From Paenibacillus sanguinis 2301083 = DSM 16941 (GTDB taxonomy: Bacteria > Bacillota > Bacilli > Paenibacillales > Paenibacillaceae): a DNA stretch of 64,000 nt. A program made the translations under genes and the position numbers. Shown piece after piece: positions 18,735-27,854 of the stretch. The notes beneath the pieces were generated by a model. The model was not told where the DNA came from. It did not search any database and saw only the letters and a program-made list of their open reading frames with translations. The first letter of the stretch is position 1. The number at the start of each line of letters is the position of its first letter. Location of the stretch: assembly GCF_000374825.1 (NCBI RefSeq), contig NZ_KB895389.1, forward strand, positions 29,924 through 93,923, in the 5' to 3' direction.

Positions 18735-19703
18735 ATGGATATGAGGCAGTCAACGCAGCCCACAGCCGCATTAAAGCCAGAAATGCCGCAGATGCCAAGG
18801 CGGAAATGGCTGAAGAAGCTCTACACGCAGCGGCATATTCAGATTATGGCTTTACTTGGCATCGCATGGATGATTATATTCAACTATATTCCCATGTACG
18901 GTGTCATTATCGCATTTAAGGACTATGACATTATTAGAACGATTTCCGAGGCTCCATGGGCTGGGTTAGAGCATTTCAGAGAGTTTTTGTCAGACGAGAA
19001 CTTTGGCTACGTGATGAGGAACACCTTGGGCATCAGCTTGCTTAAGCTGTTAACGTTCCCGTTACCTATCGTATTTGCCCTCTTCCTGAATGAGGTTCCT
19101 TCATTGCGATTCAAGAAAGCGATTCAGACGATTTCCTATTTGCCCCACTTCCTGTCCTGGGTTGTACTCGGGGGAATCCTGGCTACCTGGTTGTCGGAAG
19201 TAGGAATTATTAATGAAATTTTCATGGCCTTAGGGCTAGTCGATCAGCCGATCGCTTATCTGGCGGAACCGAAATATTTCTGGACGATCGTCATTGCTTC
19301 GGATGTGTGGAAGGAGCTTGGCTGGTCAGCTATTATTTATCTCGCGGCAATTACCAGTATTTCTCCCGAAATGTATGAGGCAGCCAGGATAGATGGGGCA
19401 GGAAGATTTCAGCAGATGTGGTACGTCACACTGCCAGCGATCAAAGCTACGATCAGCATTCTGTTTATTTTGGCAGTCAGCGGTGTGCTCAACTCCAATT
19501 TCGACCAGATTCTGGTGTTGCGAAATTCGCTTAATGATAGTGCAAGTAATGTCATTGATTACTATGTGTACTACACGGGGATTTCTTCAGGCCGTTACTC
19601 GTATTCTGCGGCAATCGGATTGTTCAAATCCGTTATTGCGCTGACGCTGCTGCTGATTGCGAACCAAGTATCCAAAAAACTCAACGATACATCGTTGTTT
19701 TAG
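18735..19703 (+). CDS. ABC transporter permease, LplB family
   Basis: A 322-residue carbohydrate-type (CUT1) permease. There are about six membrane segments after a basic N-terminal tail. The ATPase-contact EAA loop is visible as EMYEAARIDGAGRFQQMWYVTLPAI (about residues 215-239). The subfamily is LplB/YtcP-like, which in Paenibacillus usually works with a large LplA-type binding lipoprotein and no operon-encoded ATPase, sharing an MsmX-type ATPase instead. GGAGGT precedes the ATG by about nine bases. The second permease follows 18 bases later. Substrate is unknown; oligosaccharides are likely. Confidence 0.92.
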   Translation: MDMRQSTQPTAALKPEMPQMPRRKWLKKLYTQRHIQIMALLGIAWMIIFNYIPMYGVIIAFKDYDIIRTISEAPWAGLEHFREFLSDENFGYVMRNTLGISLLKLLTFPLPIVFALFLNEVPSLRFKKAIQTISYLPHFLSWVVLGGILATWLSEVGIINEIFMALGLVDQPIAYLAEPKYFWTIVIASDVWKELGWSAIIYLAAITSISPEMYEAARIDGAGRFQQMWYVTLPAIKATISILFILAVSGVLNSNFDQILVLRNSLNDSASNVIDYYVYYTGISSGRYSYSAAIGLFKSVIALTLLLIANQVSKKLNDTSLF

Positions 19704-19721
19704 GCCAAGGAGGACCTGTAC

Positions 19722-20612
19722 ATGTTTCTGACCAATCGTAGAACGAAAGGCGAGGTCGCCTTTGACTTTCTAAACAATCTGGGAATGCTCCTGATTTGCT
19801 TTGTCACCTTGTACCCGATCTGGTACGTGCTCATCAATTCCTTTAACGATGGTCAGGATGCCATGCTGGGTGGTATTTACTGGTGGCCCAGGGTGTTCAG
19901 TCTGGAGAATTTTGAGGCTGTCTTCAACAGCCCAGGCATTATGACTGCGATGTGGGTGACGGTGGCCAAGACACTGCTTGGGGTAGCGGCACACGTATTT
20001 TTTACAGCTATGGTAGCTTACGCCTTCTCCCGCAAGGAGCTGATCGGTGGCAAATTCTATATTCTGATGGGGACCATCACAATGATTTTCTCCGGCGGTC
20101 TCATTCCAACGTATCTGTTGATTCGGGACCTGCATTTGCTGGATACCTTTATGGTGTATATCATCCCTGTGCTGTTCAGCTTCTTTGACCTGATCATCTT
20201 CATGACCTTTTTCCGGGAAATCCCGGATGGCCTGGAAGAGGCGGGACGGATTGACGGAGCGAGCGATTGGACTATTTTTTTGCGAATCGTACTTCCGGTC
20301 TCCATGCCGGTGCTGGCCACGATTGCCCTGTTCCATGGGGTATATCAGTGGAATGATTATTTTGCCGGGATTATTTATGTCAATCAGGAATCCTTGCAAC
20401 CTGTCCAGACCTTTCTCTACCGAGTCGTAGCTCAGTCAAGCTCCAATATTATGACAACTGCCCTGCAAGGAAGCGCAGTCACGAAGACCGTTACCTCACA
20501 GTCTGTGAAATTAGCTACGATGGTCGTCACTACACTCCCCATCGTATTTGCATATCCTTTCCTGCAACGGTATTTCGTCAAAGGGATGATGATTGGCTCG
20601 ATCAAGGGTTGA
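19722..20612 (+). CDS. ABC transporter permease, LplC/YtcP family
   Basis: A 296-residue CUT1 permease, the partner of the upstream LplB-type protein. Six membrane segments are recognisable, and the EAA loop reads DGLEEAGRIDGASDWTIFLRIVLPVSMP (about residues 168-195). The C-terminus ends with the typical YPFLQRYFVKGMMIGSIKG. An AAGGAGG site precedes the ATG. It is followed by an inverted repeat at 20639-20674 and then the binding-protein gene, an arrangement that lets the binding protein be made in larger amounts. Confidence 0.93.
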   Translation: MFLTNRRTKGEVAFDFLNNLGMLLICFVTLYPIWYVLINSFNDGQDAMLGGIYWWPRVFSLENFEAVFNSPGIMTAMWVTVAKTLLGVAAHVFFTAMVAYAFSRKELIGGKFYILMGTITMIFSGGLIPTYLLIRDLHLLDTFMVYIIPVLFSFFDLIIFMTFFREIPDGLEEAGRIDGASDWTIFLRIVLPVSMPVLATIALFHGVYQWNDYFAGIIYVNQESLQPVQTFLYRVVAQSSSNIMTTALQGSAVTKTVTSQSVKLATMVVTTLPIVFAYPFLQRYFVKGMMIGSIKG

Positions 20613-20638
20613 TTTAACGATCGTGTTTTAAGTACAGT

Positions 20639-20674
20639 AACTCCTCCGGGCCGCCTTGCGGCGGCTATGGAGTT
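20639..20674 (+). promoter_or_regulatory. Intercistronic hairpin between permease and binding-protein genes
   Basis: AACTCC...GGAGTT encloses GCCGCC/GGCGGC around a TTG loop. With no T-tract, it is more likely an mRNA-stabilising structure that protects the lipoprotein message than a terminator. Confidence 0.5.
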
Positions 20675-20724
20675 GCATCTAATAGCACTTAACCATTAAT
20701 CAATTCAGAAAAGGGGTAAAAAAC

Positions 20725-22398
20725 ATGGACATGAAAAGCAAGTCCCAAAAAATACTGATGCTGCTGATAGCAGCCATCATGGTGTTCTCTCTGGCAGCCT
20801 GTTCCGGCGGTAATAATAATACCCAAAAAGAAAGCGCTAACAACGCAGGGGGAAACACATCAACTGAAACGGTAACCCCTCCCTCTCCTGACGAGCCGGG
20901 GTGGAAGTCGGACACAGCTCCGATTACGTTTGATTGGTATTTGAACTTTGCCTGGTTTCCGAATAAATGGGGAATGGACCCGACTTCGCAATATGTAACG
21001 AAGAAAACAGGTGTAGATATTAACTTCATCGTTCCTGCCGGGAATGAGAACGAGAAGCTGAACACACTGATTGCTTCTGGCAAGCTTCCGGACTTCATCA
21101 CGCTTTGGTGGGGAGAAGATGGCGTCAAGAAAATGATAGAGGGTGACTTAGTGCTTCCGCTGAACAAGTTGGCTGAAGAGTATGATCCCTACTTCTTCAA
21201 AGTATCCGACCCGGATAAGCTGAGCTGGTATACCCAGGAGGATGGCAATGTTTACGGCTATCCGAACTCCTCTTCATCGCCTAAGGATTATGAGCAATTT
21301 GGTGATACTTATGTATCCAACCAAACCTTCGTCGTTCGTAAGGATATTTATGAAGCGATTGGCAGCCCGGACATGCGCACACCGGAAGGTTTCCTGAACG
21401 CACTGAAGGCAGCCAAGGAGAAATTCCCGCAAATCGACGGGCAACCGATGATTCCGTTGGGTTTACATGAGTTCACAGCAACAGGCAACGATTCCTTGGA
21501 AGGCTACATTCAGAATTTCCTGGCGATTCCAAGAGAAAAGGATGGCAAGCTGTATAACCGCGAGACCGATCCGGAATATGTACGCTGGCTGAAGACCTTG
21601 CGTCAAGCGAATCAGGACGGCTTGCTGGCCAAGGATATCTTCATTGACAAGCGGGCACAAATGGAAGAAAAAATTGTGCAAGGTCGTTACTTTGCGATGT
21701 TGTATCAACGTACGGATTTTGCTGCACAGCTGGGAACCTTGTATCAAAAGGACCCTAACAAGATTTACATTGCGGTAGACGGCCCGGCGAATCAAAATCT
21801 GGATGCCCCTAGATTGAATGGACCATCTATCTCCGGGTGGACATTGACGTTGATCTCCAAGGATGTCAAGGATAAAGCACGTGCCATCAAGTTCTTGAGC
21901 TATCTGATCAGTGAAGAAGGACAAAAGGATCTTTTCCTTGGTGAAAAAGGCGTTAGCTATGATACAATTGACGGCGTAGACCAATTTCTTCCTGAAGCAT
22001 TCGAGCTTATGAATGCAGACCGTGCCGCATTTGACAAGCAATATGGCTCTTCCTTCACCTTCTGGATGCTGCAAAATACGAATATTACGCAGCAATGGGC
22101 ACCTAAAGCGGTTGAGCCTTACAAACAATTGGAGGACTGGACTCGTGGCAAAACGGTGAGCATCTCTGAATTTGACCTGATTGATCCGCTGGCTAACTCT
22201 GATGAAGGCATTATTCTGGGCAAAATCAAGGATCTGCGCGGCAAGACCTTGCCGAAGCTGCTGATGGCTTCTTCCGAAGCAGAGTTCGATAAGATATGGA
22301 ATGATTATATCAAGAAGCAAGAAGAGCTTGGCCTGGATAAAGTTATGGCGTTCCAACAAACGAAATATGAAGAGAACAAGAAAAGGCTTGGCATGTAG
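20725..22398 (+). CDS. Extracellular solute-binding lipoprotein, LplA family
   Basis: A 557-residue family 1 solute-binding protein. Residues 1-25 are a lipoprotein signal peptide with lipobox LAAC, giving lipidated C26. A low-complexity S/G/N/T linker (27-50) follows, then the mature domain beginning WKSDTAPITFDWYLNF. The large size (over 500 residues) is typical of LplA-type receptors for oligosaccharides. It should be tethered to the outer membrane surface and deliver ligand to the two upstream permeases; no ATPase gene is in the operon. A 14-bp hairpin follows at 22409, before the two-component genes. Confidence 0.93.
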   Translation: MDMKSKSQKILMLLIAAIMVFSLAACSGGNNNTQKESANNAGGNTSTETVTPPSPDEPGWKSDTAPITFDWYLNFAWFPNKWGMDPTSQYVTKKTGVDINFIVPAGNENEKLNTLIASGKLPDFITLWWGEDGVKKMIEGDLVLPLNKLAEEYDPYFFKVSDPDKLSWYTQEDGNVYGYPNSSSSPKDYEQFGDTYVSNQTFVVRKDIYEAIGSPDMRTPEGFLNALKAAKEKFPQIDGQPMIPLGLHEFTATGNDSLEGYIQNFLAIPREKDGKLYNRETDPEYVRWLKTLRQANQDGLLAKDIFIDKRAQMEEKIVQGRYFAMLYQRTDFAAQLGTLYQKDPNKIYIAVDGPANQNLDAPRLNGPSISGWTLTLISKDVKDKARAIKFLSYLISEEGQKDLFLGEKGVSYDTIDGVDQFLPEAFELMNADRAAFDKQYGSSFTFWMLQNTNITQQWAPKAVEPYKQLEDWTRGKTVSISEFDLIDPLANSDEGIILGKIKDLRGKTLPKLLMASSEAEFDKIWNDYIKKQEELGLDKVMAFQQTKYEENKKRLGM

Positions 22399-22408
22399 TG
22401 ATAGCCAT

Positions 22409-22446
22409 GCCCAAAAGCTCGCGAACCGCGGGCTTTTGGGCGTTTA
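22409..22446 (+). terminator. Hairpin between binding-protein and sensor-kinase genes
   Basis: GCCCAAAAGCTCGC pairs with GCGGGCTTTTGGGC (one wobble) over a five-base loop, followed only by GTTTAAAA. It is probably a leaky terminator allowing low read-through into the regulatory genes. Confidence 0.7.
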
Positions 22447-22464
22447 AAAAGGAGTCATCACTTT

Positions 22465-24378
22465 ATGAAAAATAAGCGATGGATCGCTCTGTGGGATTCG
22501 TTCATGTATTGGTTTGGACGCCGCTCGTTACAGAGCCGTCTGATCGCCGCCTATATCTTTATTATTCTGGGGCCCTGTCTAATGGTGTCCTTTTATTCAT
22601 ATCAAGGCATCAATAATATGTATGTTCGTGATGCCAAGGAGAAAAATGAGTCCTTGCTGGACATGGAGGAGCTTCATATTCATACACAAATCGAGTCGAT
22701 GGTTCGGGCCGTGCAGGTGGCTTATGATGACCTCGATGTCAGGGAGTATCTGGCCAATACCCACGAGCCTGATGCTGCAGATCTGGTTGATTTTAGCAAC
22801 AGCAGCTTTAAAAATTTGACGCGGATACAGTATTACAACCCTAATGTAGAGCACCTGCGCTTATTTTCCAGCAGTAATGTCTCGGAAATCTGGCCGATTT
22901 TCTTTCGCGAAAGCCGGGTGGCTCATGAGCCTTGGTATCAGAAGGCTGTAGAAATGAAGGGAATGGAATCCTGGGCCTTTCAATACAATGATCCTGATGT
23001 GATAGAACGATTTAAGGGACAACCCCCGCGTAGAGCGCCTAAAGTATCACTGCTGCGTGAAATGAGTATCCCTGCCAATCACCATGTGGGTATGGTTCAG
23101 GTAGATATGCTGCTGGAGAAATTCAGCCCGAGGACCTATTCGGTCATTCAGGATAATCAATCCCAGATGCTGATAATGGATAGCGAAGCCCGGATGTTCA
23201 CGCTGGAGCATAACTCCTTGCTAGCGAAGTACCCCAATATGGGGAAGGCGATCAAGGAGCGTCTTCAGAGCTACAAGGATACAGGAATTTGGGAGATCGA
23301 TTACACGGAAAATGGAAAATCATTTCTTCTGCTCCACCAGCCTATAGAGCGCATCAATGCAGATCTATTCAATATTGTCTCGATGGACGGTGTATTAGAG
23401 GAGATATCCCATACGCGAAATTTATTAATTGGCGCCAACATCGTGTTTATTACGATGGTAACTGTAATTGCTTATGTGCTGAATGCCTTTATTCTGAAAA
23501 ATCTCCGCCTTCTGACGGAGGAGATGAAGAAGGCGCGGCGCGGAGAGACTTATAACGGAATCACCATCCGCGGCGGCGGGGAAGTCGGAGAATTGGCGCA
23601 TCACTTCTCCAAGCTGATGAATACCATTAACACCTTGGTAGCACAAGCTGTATATAAGCAAGCATTGACCAAAGAAGCCGAACTTCGTACGTTACATAAC
23701 CAGATTGATTCACATTTTCTGTATAATACGTTAGAGAATATCAAGATGATGGCCGAAATTGAGAATCAACGAACGATCTCCGATGCATTAACCTCATTGG
23801 GCGGGATGATGAGATACAATTTCAAATGGTCTGGCGAATATGTGAAGCTGCGCGATGAAATCAGGCATATCCAGAATTATACGGAAGTGATGAATATTCG
23901 GTTTGACAGCCCTGTTCAGCTTCAGCTTGATATTCCCGAGGATGATCTGGGGCTTGAGGTGTTGAAAATGTCGCTTCAACCGATTGTGGAAAATGCGGTG
24001 AAGCATGGGTGGACCGGAGAAGAGACTACCGCTCGGGAAATCGCTATACAGGTGGAGGATTGGCAGCAAAGCGATATTCGCATCACAGTAACCGACAACG
24101 GTAAAGGGATGGATGAAGACACGTTGGCTAAGCTTAATCATCGGCTGTACACGGCAGGTATGAGTGTAAAGTTCTCCGGCCGCTCGGGGCAGGAATTAAA
24201 GCAGCAGGGTATCGGGCTGCGCAATGTGCAGGAGCGAATTCGCCTATATTATGGAAAGGAATACGGCTTGGAGGTCTTAAGCAGGCAGGGGCATTTTACC
24301 CGCGTTGTAATGATTATACCTAAGGTACTGCTAGCAGGGAGGGTTGATAGAAATGACCAGGCTGATCATCGTGGATGA
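22465..24378 (+). CDS. YesM-type sensor histidine kinase
   Basis: A 637-residue membrane kinase. Order: first membrane helix (about residues 28-48), a large extracytoplasmic sensor domain (about 50-310), second helix (about 320-340), a HAMP-like region with GGGEVGELAHHFSKLMN, and the His_kinase domain with H417 in QIDSHFLYNTLENI. An HATPase_c domain closes it, with N-box SLQPIVENAVKHG, G-box TDNGKGMDE and GIGLRNVQERI. The LytS/YesM class typically controls sugar importers. It is encoded directly after an LplABC-type operon, so that transporter is the likely target. The response regulator starts inside its last 26 bases. Confidence 0.94.
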   Translation: MKNKRWIALWDSFMYWFGRRSLQSRLIAAYIFIILGPCLMVSFYSYQGINNMYVRDAKEKNESLLDMEELHIHTQIESMVRAVQVAYDDLDVREYLANTHEPDAADLVDFSNSSFKNLTRIQYYNPNVEHLRLFSSSNVSEIWPIFFRESRVAHEPWYQKAVEMKGMESWAFQYNDPDVIERFKGQPPRRAPKVSLLREMSIPANHHVGMVQVDMLLEKFSPRTYSVIQDNQSQMLIMDSEARMFTLEHNSLLAKYPNMGKAIKERLQSYKDTGIWEIDYTENGKSFLLLHQPIERINADLFNIVSMDGVLEEISHTRNLLIGANIVFITMVTVIAYVLNAFILKNLRLLTEEMKKARRGETYNGITIRGGGEVGELAHHFSKLMNTINTLVAQAVYKQALTKEAELRTLHNQIDSHFLYNTLENIKMMAEIENQRTISDALTSLGGMMRYNFKWSGEYVKLRDEIRHIQNYTEVMNIRFDSPVQLQLDIPEDDLGLEVLKMSLQPIVENAVKHGWTGEETTAREIAIQVEDWQQSDIRITVTDNGKGMDEDTLAKLNHRLYTAGMSVKFSGRSGQELKQQGIGLRNVQERIRLYYGKEYGLEVLSRQGHFTRVVMIIPKVLLAGRVDRNDQADHRG

Positions 24379-25966
24379 TGAGAAAAATATCCGTTTAGGC
24401 CTGAAAACCATGATCGAGCGTGAATTTCAAAATCGATATGAGGTCATTACGGCTGCGCAAGGAGCTGAGGCCCTTGAGATGTATTTAAGCGAGGGTGCGG
24501 ATATGATCATCACAGATATTCGTATGCCCGTAATGGATGGCATTGCCCTGATTGAGCGAATCTCGACAGAACCGCAGCCTCCCGGGCAAAGCGGCCATCC
24601 CCTGATTATTATACTGAGTGGTTATGAGGATTTTGAATATGCCAAAGCAGCTATCCATTATCAGGCTATGGATTATCTGCTCAAGCCGATTCGCAGAGAT
24701 GAATTGTTTGCTGCGCTCTCCAAATGTGAGGAACAGTTAGCCAAGCGTTCCGAGATGGCTCGTCAGATGGCAATCACTGAGAGCTACCGTTTGCAGGTTC
24801 AAACCACAAAGCTGCAGGAATTGCTGTTGCAGAAGAATTTTGTAGAGGAAGATATAGAGGCCTGGAGTACGGAGATTGGCTTTGAAGGGTATCTCTTGCC
24901 GTTCTCCGTTGCCGTGCTGACATACAAGTATGAGGACGGCAGCCGGATGAAGAAAGAGGAATTGAAGTCGCTGGCAGAGCGCATGTTTGAGAGCGTGGGG
25001 GGGCAGCTAAGCGTTTCATTATTGGATCGTGAAGGAAGAGTAGTATTGATCGGAGGACCACAACGCAAATTTGCTGAATTGTCGCTTCTGGCTGACGAGA
25101 AGGAACTTGATGGGCTGTTGATCGGTGTCAGTAAAGAAGGGAATCGACTCACGGATCTTGCCGAAGCCTACAGGCAAGCCAGCGAATCCTTAAGCTATAC
25201 GTTTATTTATCCCAAGACCCGCTTGATCTGGTTTACGGAATTGCGAACGAACAGACCATTTTTGCCTGTTCCGAAGGAGGACATTCGCAAGCTAGGCAAC
25301 ATCCTGGGAACAACTCGGCAGAAGGAAATCACAACATTGCTGCATCAAATTTTCCGAATTGATCAACTGGCCGGGCTAGGCATCTTCTATCTGGAGGCGG
25401 TAAGTCAACAAATCAATGAACAGGTGCTGGATGAGGTGTTCCGGTTCTATGGGGAGGCTTCCGTAGAGGTCCTTAAGCTCTATCGTAAGGTGGGGGATTT
25501 AACTAATTTCCGCCACTTTCACGATTATTTCCGATCACTGGAGCAACTGCTGATTAATTTGGATGAATATATCAGGGAGATTCGTTTGGCACACAGTGAG
25601 CATGGGGATATGAAGGAGGCGGTAGCCTATATTGAGGAAAATTACCACCGTCCGCTAAATATGGCGATGGTGAGCAATCACGTCTCCTTGAATTATTCCT
25701 ATTTCAGCGAAGCCTTCAAGACGTATGCCGGAGAAAGCTTTGTTACCTACTTGAAGAGGGTGCGAATTCGTAAGGCCAAAGACTTGATGGGGATGGGTTC
25801 GCTCAAGCTTTCGGACATTAGTGCTGCCGTAGGTTTTGAGAATACCAGGCAATTCTCACGTGTGTTCAAGGAACTTGAAGGAGTGTCTCCGTTCGAATAT
25901 CGGAGGAAGCTGTTCGTGGGAAGCGAGCGGTTTACGAATCGGGAGTTATCTGAGAATGAAAAATGA
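24353..25966 (+). CDS. YesN-type response regulator, AraC family
   Basis: A 537-residue protein from the ATG at 24353, which has AGGGAGG nine bases upstream; an in-frame TTG at 24344 has no spacing. The receiver domain (residues 1-120) has the acidic pair DD at 8-9, the phosphoacceptor D55 in MIITDIRMP, and K in YLLKPIRRDE. A long central region (about 130-420) follows, and a C-terminal AraC-type double helix-turn-helix (about 425-525) with MAMVSNHVSLNYSYFSEAFK and ISAAVGFENTRQFSRVFKELEG. It overlaps the kinase gene by 26 bases. It probably activates the LplABC-type operon. Confidence 0.94.
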   Translation: MTRLIIVDDEKNIRLGLKTMIEREFQNRYEVITAAQGAEALEMYLSEGADMIITDIRMPVMDGIALIERISTEPQPPGQSGHPLIIILSGYEDFEYAKAAIHYQAMDYLLKPIRRDELFAALSKCEEQLAKRSEMARQMAITESYRLQVQTTKLQELLLQKNFVEEDIEAWSTEIGFEGYLLPFSVAVLTYKYEDGSRMKKEELKSLAERMFESVGGQLSVSLLDREGRVVLIGGPQRKFAELSLLADEKELDGLLIGVSKEGNRLTDLAEAYRQASESLSYTFIYPKTRLIWFTELRTNRPFLPVPKEDIRKLGNILGTTRQKEITTLLHQIFRIDQLAGLGIFYLEAVSQQINEQVLDEVFRFYGEASVEVLKLYRKVGDLTNFRHFHDYFRSLEQLLINLDEYIREIRLAHSEHGDMKEAVAYIEENYHRPLNMAMVSNHVSLNYSYFSEAFKTYAGESFVTYLKRVRIRKAKDLMGMGSLKLSDISAAVGFENTRQFSRVFKELEGVSPFEYRRKLFVGSERFTNRELSENEK

Positions 25967-26047
25967 GTATGATTGTTTTATTTTTTAACTATCCTTATAG
26001 TATAATGAGATCGACAAGCTTGGCATATTTTATAAAGATAGGTGTGG

Positions 26048-27133
26048 ATGATTATTAAACTCTTGGAGAGATGGACCCGTGCTGCTAAATTTATTTTGTT
26101 CTTGTTAGCTATTGTGTATGTGTTTTCCTTGGTAAAACCCTTTTTTCTGCCTGTAAGTGCTGTGATTGGGGCGATATCTATCCCTATTCTGCTCGCCGGG
26201 TTCTTCTATTACCTGCTGCGTCCTGTAGTGAGTTACATGGAAGCGCGCAACATCAAGCGCACCTGGGCGATTCTTATCCTTTATGTGGCACTCGTTGTTA
26301 TCACGATCGGATTTATTTCCGGAGTATGGCCGATGCTGCAGGATCAGCTCATAAATTTGGTACAGAATATTCCTCAATTGATTCAAATGCTTGATGTTCA
26401 GCTCAACAAGCTGGGAGATATCCCTTTCTTGGCTTCTATTATCCCGGCTGATTCTGACTTGGCATCATACTTTACAGAGTATCTCAGCAAGGCGATTTCG
26501 TTCTTGAGCAATTACATTTCGGGATTTGTGTCCTTTATATCCCAGTTTGCGATTATTTTGTTCACCTTCCCTATTTTATTGTATTACATGCTGAAGGAAG
26601 GCCACAAATTCAAGCGGAGTCTTGCGAAGCTATCTCCCAAGCGCTATCGGAGGGAGATGCTTCGTGCGGCTGTAGAAATGGATAAGGCTTTGAACGATTA
26701 TATTATCGGTCGGGTTATCGTCAATGTGGCTTTGGGCATCCTCATGTTCCTGGGCTTTCTGATCATCGGCCTTCCGTATGCGCTTTTGCTGACAACAGTA
26801 GCGATCATTCTGAACTTTATCCCTTTGTTCGGGGCGGTTATTTCTTCGATTCCGATTGTGATTATTGGCTTGATTGAATCCCCAACTACTGGTATATGGG
26901 CATTGGTTATTATTCTGGTAGCCCAGCAAATTCAGGATAATATAATTTCTCCTTACGTGTTTGGCAAAAAGCTGGATATTCATCCGGTGACCACGATTTT
27001 GCTGGTATTGGGCAGCGGTAATTGGTTCGGCATCATCGGCATGATTGTAGTTATTCCGGTGTACATGCTAATCAAAATAGCCTGGCGTCGCATCTACAAT
27101 CTGTTCTTCAGATCTCAGTGGGAGACATTGTAG
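26048..27133 (+). CDS. AI-2E family (PerM-like) membrane transporter
   Basis: About 361 residues from the ATG at 26048; an in-frame GTG at 26042 is an alternative. It has eight predicted membrane helices with a soluble middle region (about 80-150). Family motifs include PILLAGFFYYLLRPVV near the N-terminus, NDYIIGRVIVNVALGILMFLGFLIIGLPYALLL, LNFIPLFGAVISSIPIVIIGL, and the C-terminal IQDNIISPYVFGKKLDIHPVTTILLVLG. Members export or exchange small solutes or ions; the name refers to one E. coli member and does not imply autoinducer transport here. The gene is solitary behind the two-component system. Confidence 0.9.
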   Translation: MIIKLLERWTRAAKFILFLLAIVYVFSLVKPFFLPVSAVIGAISIPILLAGFFYYLLRPVVSYMEARNIKRTWAILILYVALVVITIGFISGVWPMLQDQLINLVQNIPQLIQMLDVQLNKLGDIPFLASIIPADSDLASYFTEYLSKAISFLSNYISGFVSFISQFAIILFTFPILLYYMLKEGHKFKRSLAKLSPKRYRREMLRAAVEMDKALNDYIIGRVIVNVALGILMFLGFLIIGLPYALLLTTVAIILNFIPLFGAVISSIPIVIIGLIESPTTGIWALVIILVAQQIQDNIISPYVFGKKLDIHPVTTILLVLGSGNWFGIIGMIVVIPVYMLIKIAWRRIYNLFFRSQWETL

Positions 27134-27198
27134 TATAGGGTCAGTTTTCTGCAGGTCCTGGGATGATTTCTTTCTATAAGAAAGGGTGCCACCATAAA

Positions 27199-27747
27199 AT
27201 GAAGAATAAAATGACGCTACTAGGAGTCGGGGGCGTTGTAATTGCTGCCATCGTTGGATTTTTATTATTGAATGGACCTGAGGAGAAACAGGCAGATCAG
27301 AATATGCCTGATAAGCCAAGCATTAAGCAACTGGTTCATGATTACAGTGTAGGAAATCTGACCGCAGAGTCGGCATCGATTACTCCGCGGGAGTTAATTG
27401 TGAACGGGGGGCGAGCTGACGAGAAGGTGTATACGCTGCCTCAGGAGGAATTTTTTGTATCTGTGGCTCCGTACATTGATCAAACCCATCCTTGTCAAAT
27501 TCACAGTCTGACGGGTTGTCAGGGGGAGTTGACCGAGCAGGAATTTGAGGTTACGATTACGAACCTGGAGGGCAATACCGTTGTTGATCAGGTGATGAAG
27601 TCAGAAGCTAACGGATTTATCGACCTTTGGCTGCCGCGCGATCAAACCTACCGTATGACCATTGAATACGAGGGAAAGCAGGCCGAGTCGGAAATTTCCA
27701 CGTTTGATACGGATAATACGTGTGTAACTACTTTGTCTTTAAGTTAA
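27199..27747 (+). CDS. CueP-like metal-binding protein, membrane-anchored
   Basis: A 182-residue protein with an N-terminal hydrophobic segment (about residues 5-25) ending LLLNG, then a soluble extracytoplasmic domain. The CueP family core is clear: IKQLVHDYSVGNLTAESASIT (about 43-63), EEFFVSVAPYIDQTHPCQIHSLTGCQGEL (two cysteines and two histidines near residues 95-108), GFIDLWLPRDQTY and a terminal DTDNTCVTTL cysteine. CueP is a periplasmic copper-binding protein in Salmonella; metal binding here is inferred from the conserved C and H residues. The start at 27199 is chosen for the signal-anchor; AAAGGGTG lies upstream with long spacing. An in-frame ATG at 27163 is possible. Confidence 0.82.
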   Translation: MKNKMTLLGVGGVVIAAIVGFLLLNGPEEKQADQNMPDKPSIKQLVHDYSVGNLTAESASITPRELIVNGGRADEKVYTLPQEEFFVSVAPYIDQTHPCQIHSLTGCQGELTEQEFEVTITNLEGNTVVDQVMKSEANGFIDLWLPRDQTYRMTIEYEGKQAESEISTFDTDNTCVTTLSLS

Positions 27748-27854
27748 ACTCTGGTGATTAACTTACTGGACTACTAGGGGACAATGGGGATACAATACAT
27801 CGTATTGACGACAAGACACCACAGAAGCGTGGAATTACTGAACGAGGTGAAAGA

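Noticed and set aside
21463..22359. A 298-codon open frame antisense to the binding-protein gene
   Set aside because: It overlaps a certain lipoprotein gene on the other strand and has no recognisable domain; it is a codon-usage shadow.
25973..26006. TTGTTT and TATAAT as a promoter for the AI-2E-type gene
   Set aside because: Spacing is 22 bases, too long for sigma-A. The TATAAT may still be used, but the pair is not supported.
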